Source of the DNA: Mixophyes australis
Taxonomy: Eukaryota > Chordata > Amphibia > Anura > Limnodynastidae
Direction of reading: 5' to 3'
Assembly: GCA_036250195.1 (NCBI GenBank)
Contig: JAVHZZ010000006.1
Coordinates: 156,476,224-156,540,223 of the forward strand
Length of the DNA: 64,000 nt
The position numbers and the translations under genes are program-made. Below are positions 25,674 to 37,736 of the stretch, in pieces. Numbering within the stretch: position 1 is the stretch's first letter; the number at the start of each line of letters is the position of its first letter. The notes below the pieces were generated by a model. The model worked only from the letters and a program-made list of their open reading frames with translations. It had not been told where the DNA came from and ran no database searches.

Positions 25674-25849
25674 GGGGTAAATGTATCAAGCTAAGAGTTT
25701 TTCAGCGGGTTTGAAAAACCAATCAGATTCTAGCTATCATTTCTTTAGCACATTCTACAAAATGATAGCTAGAATCTAATTGGTTGCTATAGGCAACATC
25801 TCCATTTTTCAAACTCGTCGGAAAACTCTCAGCTTGATACATTTACCCC
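25674..25849. mobile_element. Fold-back MITE, GGGGTAAATGTATCAAGCT ends
   Basis: The ends GGGGTAAATGTATCAAGCT and AGCTTGATACATTTACCCC are exact inverse copies, and the interior also folds back (GATAGCTAGAATCTAATTGG against its complement). The inner part (GGGTTTGAAAA, CAATCAGATTCTAG) is shared with the MITEs at 59946 and 61263, so these are related families with different tips. Confidence 0.85.
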
Positions 25850-26860
25850 TAGGTGTATATTGATGCACCGGATCCGGTCCGACACCGGAAGCTCAATAAA
25901 AATCATCCATGCAAACAGTACAGCCAGATAATACAAAGTCAGGTAATAAAAAAGAAGGAAAACAATGTGTTGATAGCCATCTAACGCAGTTCTTAAGTGA
26001 CATCCTCCAGTATTCAGCATGGTTACAGATAAGCTTCATAAGACAATAATTGGTATTATAAGAGCTGATTGGTTTAACTAAACTTACTACACTATATGCA
26101 CTTCCATGTTCTTCTTCTTTATTCCATTTGATATATCCATATCACTATTTAAAAACATTATACCTTTAATTCCTAAACATCACCATACATAATTTACACT
26201 TAGTAAAGACTCCAAAATGCCGGATGGCTATTTTAAAGTTTTCTAAAGAAATCTTTTTCTTTCTCAGTTTGACAACCACACGTCTTTTTGTAATATATGA
26301 AATTTCAGGTCTGGAAGAACACCAGTCTTACCAGTCAGTCCAATGAGGGCCCTTGATTTGCTCATTCTTGATCTGTATAAATTGTTTTGTTGTTCTTTGT
26401 CTTTTAGTATTGGTGTGTGCTTCTAGTGGTGTTTATCAACCTCACAACTTCCAAATTGTTTTCATCCTTAAGCGTTTCTCTGCCTGCTACAACTATACCA
26501 GAAGTTTCATCAGAGGGATGTTCCATCACTTCCCAGTCACTACCTATTGTGAGTAGCACCAATCAGAAGTTCTTATTCCAAAATACTTATCATTAACAGA
26601 AAATACTCAGATATGTAGATATTTTTATGCAGTTCTCATAACACATATTGTAACAATTACTACAGCCATAGGATGAATTAAAGATATAAAGTAATACTAT
26701 TAAACTTACACATTTATATTTCTATTTTTGTATGTTTTATCTTATATTCTCATACCCATAAAGTATTAGTACACGTAATACACGTGTGGGCCTACCAAGA
26801 TATTGTAATCTGCATTCACACTCAATAAGATAGATGGCAAAAGAAGAACTATAAACATCA
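25850..26860. other. AT-rich unassigned sequence
   Basis: No supported coding region or repeat ends. Confidence 0.4.
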
Positions 26861-28080
26861 TCATCATTTATTTATATATTTCGTAGCATTTTACAATTGG
26901 GAACAAACACAGTGATAAAACAATACTGGGTAATACAGACAGTCAGAGTTGTAAGAAGACCCTACCCGCAAGCTTACAATCTATGGGACAGTGGGAGTTT
27001 GATACATGGGGATAAGTGTTACATATTGCATATCGGTCCAGCCAGATTGCAAAGGTAAAATGAGCTTAGTGGGCTACATGATCCAGTCACACAGCAATGT
27101 CGGACAGAAGGCTGTTGTTTTGTGTGAACTTTGTGAAGGGAGGTAATATGGTAACCTTGGAATGTTACAAGAATGGTTGAGGAATATTATAAGCTTGTCT
27201 GAAGAGGTGGGTTTTCAGAGAACGATTGAAGATTTGAAGACTAGAGGAAAGTCTTATTGTGCAAGGGAGGGAATAACATGAAGTGGTGCAGCCCGAAAAA
27301 GTCCTATAACCGGGAATGAAAGCAGGTAAAGAGTGCAGATTAGAGACACACACAGATCTTGTGCAGATCGGCGGTATTGAGTTGGAAGATATTTTGAGAC
27401 AAGTCAGGAGATATATGTGCTGTTTTGTTGATGGCCTTGTATGTTAGTAGAAATATTTTATATTGAATTTGTGACAGACAACCAATGTAGAAACTGACAG
27501 TGTGGATCAGCAGAGGAAGAACTATTTGAAAGGAAAATCAATCGAAGGGGTGAGAGTCTGATTCGGGGAAGTCCAGTAAGGTGGGAATTGCCATAGTCAA
27601 TACGGCAGATGTTAAGTGTATGAAGTAAAGTTTTTGCAGTGTCTTGTGTGAGATATATGCATATTCTAGAAATGTTTTGTAGATATATGTAACATGATTT
27701 AGCTATAGAGTCAATGTGGGGAACAAAGGATAGTTCTGAGGCAAGGATCACACCTAGGCAGCGAGCTTTTGGGGTGGGATTTATTGTTATATTTGTCAAC
27801 AGAAATCAAAATATCAGGTAGTTTACTGCTGTTGGCGGGTGGAAATATTATTAAGTCTGTTTTTGAGAGATTGAGTTTGAGTTGGGGAGAGGACATCCAA
27901 GATGGAATGGCAGAAAGACAGTCCGTAACTCAAGCCAACACAGCTGGTGAGAGATCTGAAGAAGATAAATAAATTTGAGTATCATCCGCAGACATGATCC
28001 TGAAATCCAAGTGAGCTTATTAGTTTTCCAAGAGAAATGTTATAGATAGAGAAAAGTAGAGGACCAAGGACTACAATTTA
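26861..28080 (-). pseudogene. L2-like LINE, 3' portion of ORF2 and tail
   Basis: The plus strand begins with CATCATCATTTATTTATA, the complement of the ATG-repeat tail of L2 elements. Moving upstream on the minus strand come RLSSSLQIFNRSLKTHLFRQ, then ARCLGVILASELSFVPHIDS and SRICIYLTQDTAKTLLHTLN, all typical of the L2 region after the polymerase. The piece at 27711-27896 continues the same protein in another frame. The polymerase core is absent and several stops occur. It is the same family as the plus-strand copy at 33029-35456 but more decayed. Confidence 0.85.
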
Positions 28081-28300
28081 AAATTTCTTTAATCACGTGA
28101 TGTTCCTTTATCAAATGTGAACTGAAATCTGTACTTTTGTGGGCAGAATAGGGACATGTTAGACACCCACTTGTTCCATATTTGAAAAAATGTTTTGATT
28201 TATCCATCAACCAGCCTATCTTTTCATTCTTTGTAAAGTTATTCTCGTCATCCTTTTTTCTCACAAAATAACTAAGCGCTAATTTATTTTTCAAATTATC
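28081..28300 (-). pseudogene. Probable Penelope-like element fragment
   Basis: A minus-strand frame contains a cysteine-rich TSGCLTCPY, then HKSTDFSS and VIKEILNC. This resembles the linker upstream of the GIY-YIG nuclease in Penelope-like retroelements, where a CxxC pair is followed by KST-F and an I(K/N)C segment. No polymerase or nuclease core is visible. The assignment is by motif only. Confidence 0.4.
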
Positions 28301-29960
28301 TCAGGGTTTTCTACTATAAATGGGGGTTAAACTCTCATCCAATTTTTCTAATTTGTTTAGAAGATGGGTTATACTGTGAGATAAATGCTAATGACCTATT
28401 AGTTTTCCTACCACTAATGCCATTTTCTTTTCTATCTCTATCCCTACTGTTAGGGCTTCTTACTTTGAATTAGGCTTGCTCTGTGCTACCAGAGGTGTTG
28501 TTGTTATACTGTACAGTTTCTCACAGTTTCTCATGACAGCGTGGAAAATCCCCCTACAGTAGAAATAGACCTTTCTTTCAGTGTTGTGTGTTTTTCATAG
28601 AAGAACAATGTCTGTTTGTTTGTTATTAGCTTATTGTTTTGCCAAGCCTGTTTCAGTGCATTTATTTTGGGGTCCTTTGGACTGAAGAACAGAACATTTC
28701 TACAGCCACTTTGGATACAATATGGGGTCCTTTCGACCGAAGAAAAGAAGATTGTTTACATGGACTTTTGGATATAGTATCGGGTCCTTTGGATGGAAGA
28801 AAAGACGATTTCTTGAACATTTGGAATATAATTTTTTTCAGGCTTTATTATTTTTGGACTACTCCAGGACCTGTATTGTTATTTTTTTGGACAGCTACAG
28901 TACCTTTGGAATATTATGGTTTGTTTTGGGTATGGTTACAAGTCTTCTTGAATTGAAAGCTTAGGAGATTGGATCCCATACAGATGAAAACATCTGATGG
29001 TAAGTATTTGGGGTTTTATTATTTTTAATAAATATATGTGGTTATAACGAGGGAGTTGTGTTTTGTTTTTTTTATCAAAGTAATTTGGTAATAATGAGGG
29101 TGTTGTGGATTATTTACATTTTAGTTTGTGGCACTACATGGCACAGCGAGCCTTGGGTGTCAGTGTATGGTGGCACTTGTGGTTGTCCAAGTGCCAGCAT
29201 GTCCTGGCTGCCATGGGTATGCTGGGACTTGTAGTTCCACAAACTAAAATGGTGTTTTAAATTTTTTCACACAGTGTATTACCCTGCAACCACTGTCCCA
29301 TGGGAGTAGGAAGAGCCCTAGTGCTTTCAGCACTATGCTGGTTCTTCCTAGAGGTGGGGGGCGCACAATGTTTTTGCAGATCCCAATGCCTAGGTAATCC
29401 AGCCCAGTGCTGAACATCCTGGGGTTGGTTTATCATTATGGCAGGTGGACCCCTCTATGTGTCCCCTTGCTATAATGCCACCCACCTTGGCTGGTTGACT
29501 TAGTGCTGGTTGTGGCAAAATCGGGGGGACCTCTAAACATTTTTTTCTCCCTGATTTCACTGCATAGAGGACTAGGCTAATACTGTTTAGACAGGGGACC
29601 CAACGCATTTTTCTTTGTTTAACACTTTAAAGACCTAGCGGGTTTGTCGGCTGGAGCAAAAGATACGAACGTAATGGAAGGTTACACTGCCCACATTGTA
29701 CAGTGACTTTGGCTACACAGCCTTTCCCCACCCAGGACACCCCCTTTTACCATAGGGACTAGTAACAGCCCTTTTAATGTGTTTGAGCTGTTTTACCGGA
29801 CGCATCTGTTGTTTCTGAGCATGCGCAGAGTGATTTTGCAGATGACATGCTCAAAACCATCAGATACGTGCCCTAATGAATCAGATCCAAGGTCTCTCAA
29901 GACAAAATGCAGTTTTGCCAACAAAACGTTGAATACATTGGTCAATGTCTTTCACTTTTT
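28301..29960. other. Unclassified repeat-rich sequence
   Basis: Contains a three-fold about 57-bp repeat (28669-28830), each unit with GGTCCTTTGGA or a close variant followed by GAAGAA. Next comes GGTAAGTATTTGGGG (28999-29013), a phrase that recurs near 63021. At 29136-29246 there are dispersed-repeat-like lines around GGGACTTGTAGTTCCAC. No protein family is recognised. Confidence 0.45.
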
Positions 29961-29978
29961 ATAGACAGTGCATTTTCT

Positions 29979-30410
29979 ACGGCTGACGCCATTTCCAGCG
30001 TGGCAAAAAGGTCATTCATTAGATTACAGGGGAGGGTGCACAAAAAAGCTGACGCCATGTCCAACGCAGCCAAAAGGTCATTCATTGGATTACAGGTGAA
30101 GCTACACCAGAGAGCTGACGCCATGTCCAGCACAGCAGGCGGTGCACTATCTTCGGCTGACGCCATTTCCAGTGCAGCCAAAAGGTCATTCACTGGATTA
30201 CAGGTGCAGGTACACCGCTGACGCCATGTCCAGCGCAGCAGGCGGTGCACTATCTTCGGCTGACGCCATTTCCAGCGCAGCCAAAAGGTCATTCATTGGA
30301 TTACAGGTGCAGGTACACTGGAGAGTTGATGCCATGTCCAGCGCAGCTAGCGGTGCATCATCAACGGCTGACGCCATTTCCAGCGCGGCCAGAAGAACAT
30401 GCATCTCATA
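29979..30410 (+). repeat. Coding-phase minisatellite (66-bp and 42-bp units)
   Basis: Eight units begin with GCTGACGCCAT or one-base variants. Long units (66 bp, encoding ADAISSAAKRSFIGLQVQVH-like peptides) alternate with short units (42 bp, ADAMSSAAGGALSS-like). Nearly all lengths are multiples of three. One unit of 61 bp (about 30159-30219) breaks the plus-strand frame. The whole can be read from about 29907 to 30221. Family unknown: it may belong to an element's ORF or an expressed low-complexity protein. Phase preservation suggests it was once translated. Confidence 0.8.
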
Positions 30411-30483
30411 GCAAAGGGATGGTGAGATTAATAATAACGTTGTGTAAAATTGTAATGTACAATTGATGATAAGGATGTAGGTA

Positions 30484-33028
30484 ATGCAAATATTAAGATT
30501 AAGGGATGTTTATAAGGATAGAGAGGGTGTAGGTGACAGTTCAGGTGACGATAGTTCATCCGAGTCGGAGTGTGAGCAGATGTATAAGTCGTTGAAGGAG
30601 CAGCAGCACGTGGTAAGGGATAATAGGAGTGTCACTCACCGGACCGTGAGTGCCTCTTCTCGGACATTTAGGAACCGTGGTCGTCCGCCATCCTGAGGGT
30701 CTGCGCATGCGCAGCCCTTTCCTATACTTCAGTGTATGTCCCTTTAACTCAATTGGCAGATCAGGCAACACTCCCTATATTAAGCACCTGTGGTCAACAC
30801 CACGTTGCCTGATCTTGGAGTCTCATTCCCCATGAGTCTCTGAAGGTGTTCCTGTATTCCTCGTGTATTCAGCGCTGCTGATTCCTGTGGTTTCCAAACC
30901 ACTTCTATCTCTGTGGTTTCCTAACCACTTCTACTACTGTGGTTTCCATACCACTTCTACCATCAACTGTATCATCGTGACTGTTTGCTGATTCCTATCC
31001 GCTGCCTCCGTGCACTACAGTCTTCTAAATCACTTCAACGCTATTATTATCATTGTGGCTGTTTGCTGATTCCTATCTGCTGCCTCCGTGCACTCCAGCC
31101 TTCACTTCACATCCACTCACCTGATCATCATCAAGTTCCTGAGCTGATTCCTATCTGCGGCCTCTGTGCACTACAGTCTCCAGCTTGCAACTCGCCTGTG
31201 TTCATCATCGTGACTGTTAGCTGATTCCTATCCGCTGCCTCCGTGCACTACAGTCTCCAGCTTGCAACTCGCCTGTGTTATCATCGTGACTGTTAACTGA
31301 TTCCTATCCGCTGCCTCCGTGCACTACAGTCTCCAGCTTGCAACTCGCCTGTGTTCATCATCGTGACCGTCAGCTGATTCCTATCCGCTGCCCCTGTGCA
31401 TTGTCGCCTCATCTCAGCTCTCCTGTGTTTCCAGTCTACTGCTGCCGTTGCCATCCCCTACACTTCTGGATCTACAGCTCCTGGTCTACTCTGCCTTCCC
31501 GTGTTCCATCACTGTGGGTCCTGTTGGTTGCCCCTGGTTACCTCCGTGGGCGCAGAGTCCTGCTGCTGCTGTCAGCGCTATCGTCCATCTCCTGCTGATC
31601 CGCTCTCCACGCCTTCACGTGTCCCGCTGGTCTCTACCCTCCTGTCAGCATTGGATTCGTATCTCAACAACTACTCCTCTGCTGGATCATCTCCATTCTC
31701 CTGGGTCCTCTATGAGTCCAGTTCCACGTGTTACGGATTCCTGTGGATTCGTGTCCCTGTTGGTTTACTTACCTGTGCGCTGCACCTACTAGACCGCTGC
31801 CTCATCCATCCAGGGACTTCTCATCCAGTCGGCCTCCTGCCGCTCAGGTATCGCTGCACTCCTATCTGACTGCCTGCTTCTGAACCACGGTATGCATACT
31901 TCTCATTGACTGTGCTGGTGTATTGCATATCTTGCTGGACTGTGTTTGGTTCTCTCTGGAGTCTGCTATCCGCTGAGTCTTTTGCCATCATTGACTGTGT
32001 TATCTTGTGCTGGACTATTTCAAGTGACTTCCTAGATTTGCAGACCTGCTCAGTCATTTATATATATTTATTGTGCCTATTACTGTGATCGTGTATAAGG
32101 TGCCTGTGTATACCCTGTGTTGCAGTCCCGTGCACCTCCTCACATATATATTCAGTGGTACAACTTGTTCATGACAGACCACTGATCCTTGTTTCCTGTA
32201 TCACCTGTTCCAGTATCCTCTCACATAGCAGTGGTACAACTTGCTACCGCAGACCACTGACTACCCGGATATCTCCACTTGGATTCCGTTCCTTCACTCA
32301 GACAGCGGTACAACTTGCTATCCGCAGACCGCTGACTCTCATCACCTCCGTGTCTCTGTTGGACATTCCTCCTCACTATAGCAGTGGTACAACTTGCTAT
32401 CGCAGACCACTGACTACCTTCACGTGCCCTTGTCCATACAGTTCCTCGTGTACTATTACCTCCATATTACCAGTGCTGCTAGTCATAGACTTTCCTGAGC
32501 ATCTCATCAGTTACCATTTCCTGTTCCGTGATCACCCAGCTACCAGAGTACCCTATTACCATCTACATTGCTCTGGTAAGCCTACCACCTGGTGATCCCT
32601 GGGTAAAGACTCCTAGTGCCCGTGACAAGGAGGAAGAACAAGCTAGTGGGCCTCGGGGTGGATGCGGTAAGGAATAGACTTGTGCAGGTGGAGACTGGAG
32701 TCGCAGAAAGAAAGTTGTTCATACAGGGAAGCGTAGCTGTTGGTTGTGAGTTGAGTGCAGTGATGGGGCATTTGCCAAAACACAAGGAAACTGAGAAGGG
32801 TAATTTTGTTGATCTATTTACATTAACCGAGGTGGGACTCAAGGAAAAAAAGAGGGAGCAGCGCAAGGAGATGTGTACAAAACTATAGATAATTGGCTGA
32901 GCAGGATGTTTGTGTTGTTACATGGGGACATTCCCAGGCATTGCAATGTGTATGGTGAAGTACACAAACTTTATTCATTCAATTTACAGAGAATACGGGG
33001 GGTCTGTAGGGTGGAGATATGATGAAAC
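30484..33028 (+). pseudogene. DIRS ORF1 (gag-like), split by a solo LTR
   Basis: The first part (30484-30629) is an acidic, Ser-rich peptide with GDDSSSESECEQ. After removal of the solo LTR and one copy of its AGGAG duplication, the frame continues without a shift into 32633-32888. A stop lies at 32886-32888. Downstream, a decayed stretch ending YGGSVGWRYDET (about 33000-33028) corresponds to the conserved YGG..W.RYDE box at the end of DIRS ORF1. The L2 LINE interrupts exactly there, and FRLKSQGQ resumes at 35457. Function in the family: structural nucleic-acid-binding protein. Confidence 0.75.
30630..32627 (-). mobile_element. Solo LTR (2.0 kb), TSD AGGAG
   Basis: It begins TGTCACTCACCGG and ends CCCGTGACA, with the 5-bp AGGAG duplicated at 30625-30629 and 32628-32632. 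The terminal TGTCAC/GTGACA inverse and 5-bp duplication fit Ty3/gypsy-type integration. By comparison with 56668-58096 (TGTCACGGGCACTAGGAG start) it lies in minus orientation. Inside are tandem repeats of about 70-85 bp (CTGATTCCTATCCGCTGCC, 30988-31395) and about 76 bp (GTGGTACAACTTGCTA, 32154-32410). Its open frames are not genes. Confidence 0.92.
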
Positions 33029-35140
33029 TACTACTGTCTAACTCTACCAAGCCTCCTTATACCTGCAGAAATCTGAATTCTATTAATCTTCAACAATTTT
33101 CCACCTCTCTCCAACACCTTCTCTCCCCTATCTCTACATTCTCATCCCCTGAGATGGCAGTACCCCATTTTCACCAAACCTTAGAAACGGCCCTTGATCA
33201 AGTGGCTCCAGCGACACTACATACTACACGTCGACTTCGATGTTAACCGTGGCACACTAAAGCAACACGAAATCTTCAAAAACTGTCCCGTAAAGCAGAA
33301 ATAGCGTAAATCTCGCACCTCTAAAGACTTCTTCACATATACTTCTGTCTACCACTCCTATCGAAATGCTCTGGACACTGCAAAACAAACATACTTCCAA
33401 TCTCTTATCTATGCTCAGGCTTCTAACCCCTTTTTCGATACATTTAAATATCTTCTTAACCCTCCCACCCCAAACCCTCCATCTACTATCAGTGCTCAGG
33501 ATCTTGCTTCCTACTTCAAGGACAAGATTGACAAGATCAGACTAGAAATGGTATCCTCTTCCTTGACAAGCAATCAGCTCAATTCCTTCCCACTACCCTC
33601 TGACACAATCTCTTTATTTGACCCCATTAATGAAGAGGAAATTTCTTATCTTCCTACTCTATCTCCTGTCCTCTTGATCCTATTCCCTTTGCAAATTGGT
33701 AGATCCCTGTCTTCTGTGCTGATTTCACCTCTTACTTAAATCTGTAATCTCTCGCTCTCTACTGGCATCTTTCCATCACTATACAAGCAGGCAGTGATTA
33801 CTCCTATTCTGAAAAAACAAGATTCCGACCCAAACTCTCTATCAAGTTACCATCCCATCTCTCAGCTGCCATGCCCCTCCAAGCTTCTAGAGAGACTTGC
33901 CTACACTCGCCTCACACGCTTTCTTTCCGCTAACAACCTGTTGGATCCTCTTCAGTCTGGCTTTCGTTCTCAACACTCCACAGAGACTGCATTGACCAAG
34001 GTTGTCAATGATCTGATCACTGCTAAAACTGAACGCCATTACTCTCTCCTAATTCTCCTGGATCTCTCGGCTGCATTTGACACCGTTGATCACTCTCTTC
34101 TCCTACAAACGCTGCAATCACTAGGTCTTCAAGACACTGTTCTATCCTGGTTCTCATCCTACCTTTCTAATGGCTCTTTCACTGTTAATTTCTCTGGAGC
34201 CACCTCTGCTCCGCTTCCCCTATCAGTTGGAGTACCGCAAGGCTCAGTGCTAGGTCCTCTGCTGTTCTCTATCTATACCGCTTCTCTTGGAAATCTAATT
34301 AGTTCCTTTGGCTTTCAGTATCATCTCTATGCGGATGATACCCAAATCTATCTATCCTCTCCTGATCTCTCTACATCTGTGTTGTCCCGTGTAACTGACT
34401 GTCTTTCTGCCATTTTTATCTTGGATGTCCCCTCGCCAAATCAAACTTAATCTTTCTAAAACAGAGCTAATAATATTCCCACCCACCACCAAGAGTATAC
34501 CTGACATTTCTATCTCTGTTAATAACATGACCATAAATCCCACCCCACAAGCTCGCTGCCTTGGTGTAATCCTTGACTCACACCTATCCTTTGTTCCCCA
34601 CATTGACTCTATATCTAAATCTTGCTACATACAGCTAAAGAACATTTCCAGAATTCGCACATATCTAATGCAAGACACTGCAAAAACCTTAATTCATGCA
34701 CTCATCATCTCCCGCATTGACTATTGCAATTCCCTCCTTACTGGTCTTCCCAAAAACAGACTCAAACCGCAAATCGTTCTTCCTCTGTTGAATCACTCTG
34801 TATGTCTCTACACTGGCTGCCTGTTTTGTACCGAATTCAATATAAAATACTTTTACTAACCTACAAGGCCATCAACAAAGCTGCACCAACATACATCTCC
34901 TCTCTTGTCTCAAAATATCTCCCAACTCGGCAACTCCGTTCTACACAAGATCTGCGTCTCTCATCCACCCTCATTACATCCTCCCATTCCCGGTTACAGG
35001 ACTTTTTTCGGGCTGCACCCACTCTGTGGAATTCTCTCCCTCGCACAGTAAGACTCTCCTCTGGTCTACAAACTTTCAAGCGTTCTCTGAAAACCCACCT
35101 CTTCAGACAAGCTTATAATACTCCTCGGCCACCCTCTTAA
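33029..35140 (+). pseudogene. L2 ORF2: reverse transcriptase and C-terminus
   Basis: The longest open piece (33794-34450) carries the polymerase: [16 protein letters not shown]-like [63 protein letters not shown] and the catalytic YADDTQ at 34328-34345. A frameshift near 34430 moves to 34425-34859, and another near 34800 to 34724-35140, which ends with FKRSLKTHLFRQAY. The endonuclease is missing by 5' truncation and stops occur before 33794. The core is better preserved than in the copy at 26861, so it is younger, but it is not functional. Confidence 0.92.
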
Positions 35141-35456
35141 CCTCGCTACCTTTAGCCTGTTACACAGTTTCACATGGGACGGCTGCCCCCTGACCAACAT
35201 TGTTGTGTGACGGGTTCATTTAGCTTATGAGTCACTTTTACCTTTGCAGTCTGGCTGGGCCAAAATGCAAAATGTAGACTTAACCTCATGTGTCAATCTC
35301 CCATTGTCCCATAGATTATAAACTTGCGAGCAGGGCCTTCTCACCTCTTTGTCTGTTTTTCCCAGTTTGTTTATTAGTTTATTATGTTTGTCCCCAATTG
35401 TAAAGCGCTACAGAATATGTTAGCGCTATATAAATAAATGATGATGATGATGATGA
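33029..35456 (+). mobile_element. 5'-truncated L2-clade LINE
   Basis: Inserted in DIRS ORF1 between the codons for RYDET and FRLKS. It starts inside ORF2 and ends with CAATTGTAAAGCGCTACAG, GCGCTATATAAATAA and a (GATGAT)n tail at 35437-35456, the usual L2-type terminus. No clear target duplication could be separated from the GAT-rich tail. Confidence 0.9.
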
Positions 35457-35888
35457 GGCTTTTAGATTGAAATCACAAGGGCAAAGGCCCATAAGTTTCG
35501 GAGTATGGGATACATATTTGGCTAAGATCACAGTGGTTCATCAGTGGAAAGGAATGGTGCAGTGATAAGGTTTTGAGGCCAGAAAAGGTGAGCAGGATGC
35601 TAGAGTGGCTGGCTAGGTATCCAAAAATGGAAGAAGCTGAGTTGTGGCATTTGTTGCAGGCAGGTTTTTTTTTTATGGAAGGTTTAAGGGTTTCTGTTAC
35701 AAGAAACATCCCCCCAAGGGGGTGTGGGGGGGGGGGGGGGGGTTCACAGGAATTTTAAGTCAATTAACATGCAATCTGCAATAGTCAGGGATAAGATTGT
35801 CAAGGAGCTAATGTTGAACCAAATGGCTGGCCCATTCCAGGAGCCTCCCAGTTAGAATTTAGTAATTTTTGCATCTGGGGCTGGATCC
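35457..35888 (+). pseudogene. DIRS ORF1 end and start of polymerase
   Basis: It resumes DIRS coding after the L2 insertion: FRLKSQGQRPISFGVWDTYL continues ORF1. About 35570-35700 reads RPEKVSRMLEWLARYP...ELWHLLQAGFF, and about 35760-35880 reads a KIVKELMLNQMAGPFQEPP-like stretch, the segment that opens the DIRS reverse transcriptase. Several frame changes and a poly-G tract (about 35726-35742) lie within. It is cut by the Harbinger element at about 35889. Confidence 0.7.
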
Positions 35889-36501
35889 TAAAGCTGAGTA
35901 CACACTACACTGTTTTCGTCCAATAATCGTCTCAAACAGCCGACATACGACCGCTCGTTCAAAAGTCGGGTCAGTGTGTGCAGTGACACGATGGTCGAAA
36001 GTCTGCCCAAATGGACAATTGTCGCCTCATTTGGTTGGTCGTACCATTTAATATTTTCATTCCAATCTCGTTTCCGCTGTGTAGTGTGTATAAACTTCCG
36101 ACCGATCCACGACAATCCTCCGATACTTCCTCGACCTGGGGAGCGTGTGTATGTTAATATTTTATGTCAATCCCTGTCCCACGTGGTGCGGAATCCGCAC
36201 TTCACAGGCTTGTGTTTTGTATAGATGTGTATTGCACCTGTGTGGCTGCAGACCGTTACAAGTGTATAAAGCACGTGTGTTATTACCCTTTGCATCTATG
36301 TTGGCAATCATTTCTCATTTAGCCTTTATAAAGTTTGAAAACTATGAAAGTTATAAAGTCATACTAACCTTTATTAAATACTATTTATAAAATACTCAGA
36401 ATAAACCACACAGTGTTAATGCAACAGTTTTATTGCAGGTAAAAAAAATAACAATATAAAATTTGTCTAGTACAATATGAAACGTAAAAAAAAAAATTGT
36501 A

Positions 36502-37419
36502 TTAAAGGGAAAGGGTGCTACTGGTTTGTGGCACAACAGTTGCAAACAGCATATACATGTCATCAAAAGTATTATCAAGGTTTTTGATTTTTTTCTTAAT
36601 GTTGGCAATATTTCCTTTCATTTGTTTAAAATAATCGTTGAGCTTGGCAACATTTTTTTCTTCTTCCGAACTTTCATCGGATATGACGATGGTATTTATG
36701 AAGCAAGAAAATAAAAATGTTTTACAATTTAGTTTCTATATCTCTAATAAAGTTAATACAAGTTTTATTCCAACACCTGAAATGTGCTCACCTTGCACAC
36801 TGCTCGAGATCAGTTTGTGTTGTGGTCCCTCTGGCACATTTATTTTTTCTTGTTTTATAACAGGTGTTATTACATCTATGGTATCTACAGTGGCCTTGTC
36901 ACCGTTAATTCTTGCTTCTGACAAAACAATAATCATACGTTTGCATTGGTTCATGTGACAGTAGAATGAAATACATAAAGTCCTTCAAACAGGTACATTA
37001 CACGACTACACGGGCTACTCACTTTTTTTTATGTTTCTACGGATTCGCTCCAGTCTCCTAGCTGCTTTATTTTTAAGGTCCGACCACCTCTTCTGGACTT
37101 GGAATTTATTTATTTTCTTTCCAAGTTTTTCCTTCAGTAATCGCAGTAGTTTTTGCATTATCAATTCCTTTCTATTATTAACTTTTCTGTACTTTCGCTT
37201 TTGACAGTCGTAGTAGTACTGGTCCAGTACTTTTACCATCATCTCCATCTCTTTTGGGCTCATTGACTTTGCTCTTTTAACTGCAGTACATTTTTCTTGA
37301 GCATCTCCATCCCCCACTTTAACTTTTCCAACATTTGTTGGCCCTTCCAGCACCATTTGTGACTGCGTCTCCGTCTCCATTGCTTCAACCCCCACTAACA
37401 CCTTCTCTTCATTCGCCAT
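36502..37419 (-). CDS. Harbinger Myb/SANT-like DNA-binding protein, probably three exons
   Basis: The accessory DNA-binding protein of Harbinger elements, thought to bring the transposase to the ends in the nucleus. Exon 1 (37419 to about 37019) encodes an acidic leader, then a basic domain with KEMEMMVKVLDQYYYDC and NKFQVQKRWSDLKNKAARRL, a Myb/SANT-type helix pattern with the conserved W. It ends at a GTGAGT donor. Exon 2 (about 36921-36795, ARINGDKATVDTIDV...ISSSVQ) has a TTTTGTCAG acceptor and a GTGAGC donor. Exon 3 (about 36700-36502) reads DESSEEEKNVAKLNDYFKQM and ends TAA at 36502-36504. The third acceptor is not clear. The first two exons show no internal stop. Exon structure is inferred. 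Confidence 0.65.
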
Positions 37420-37736
37420 CTTCTCACGTTCCTCGGCGCCAGACAGGCTCCTCTATAATTTTATACACTGAGACATGGGCGTTTGTTTAGAGAATGGAGC
37501 ATTGTGGGTGATGCCTATTCGTGTAAAATTACTTTGTGTATCGATTTTTTTTCTATAACTGTAACTCGTTCATGACCATTACATACGAAGGGATTTTACG
37601 ATTCTTCGGAGCTGTACATTTGTTCACATATACGGTAAGTTATTTCTGATTGGTACATACATGTGTACTTGCATTGGTTTATTGTACAGCACAGATGGGA
37701 CTTATGTTTCTTTTTATTAGACCCAAACAGAACACA
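37420..37736. promoter_or_regulatory. Divergent intergenic region of Harbinger element
   Basis: Separates the start of the Myb-like gene (minus, 37419) from that of the MADF gene (plus, 37737), so both promoters must lie here or upstream. TTCTTTTTATTAG at 37709-37721 looks like a splice acceptor just before the MADF start, allowing an upstream noncoding exon. No TATA box can be assigned with confidence. Confidence 0.45.

Noticed and set aside
26353..26556. Hydrophobic 67-codon frame resembling a membrane segment
   Set aside because: Isolated, short, AT-rich context, no family pattern and no exon signals that I could support.
31338..32595. Plus-strand frames up to 157 codons
   Set aside because: They lie wholly inside a solo LTR bounded by a 5-bp duplication and are built from its minisatellites.
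34861..35079. Minus-strand 72-codon frame
   Set aside because: Shadow of the L2 ORF2 on the opposite strand.
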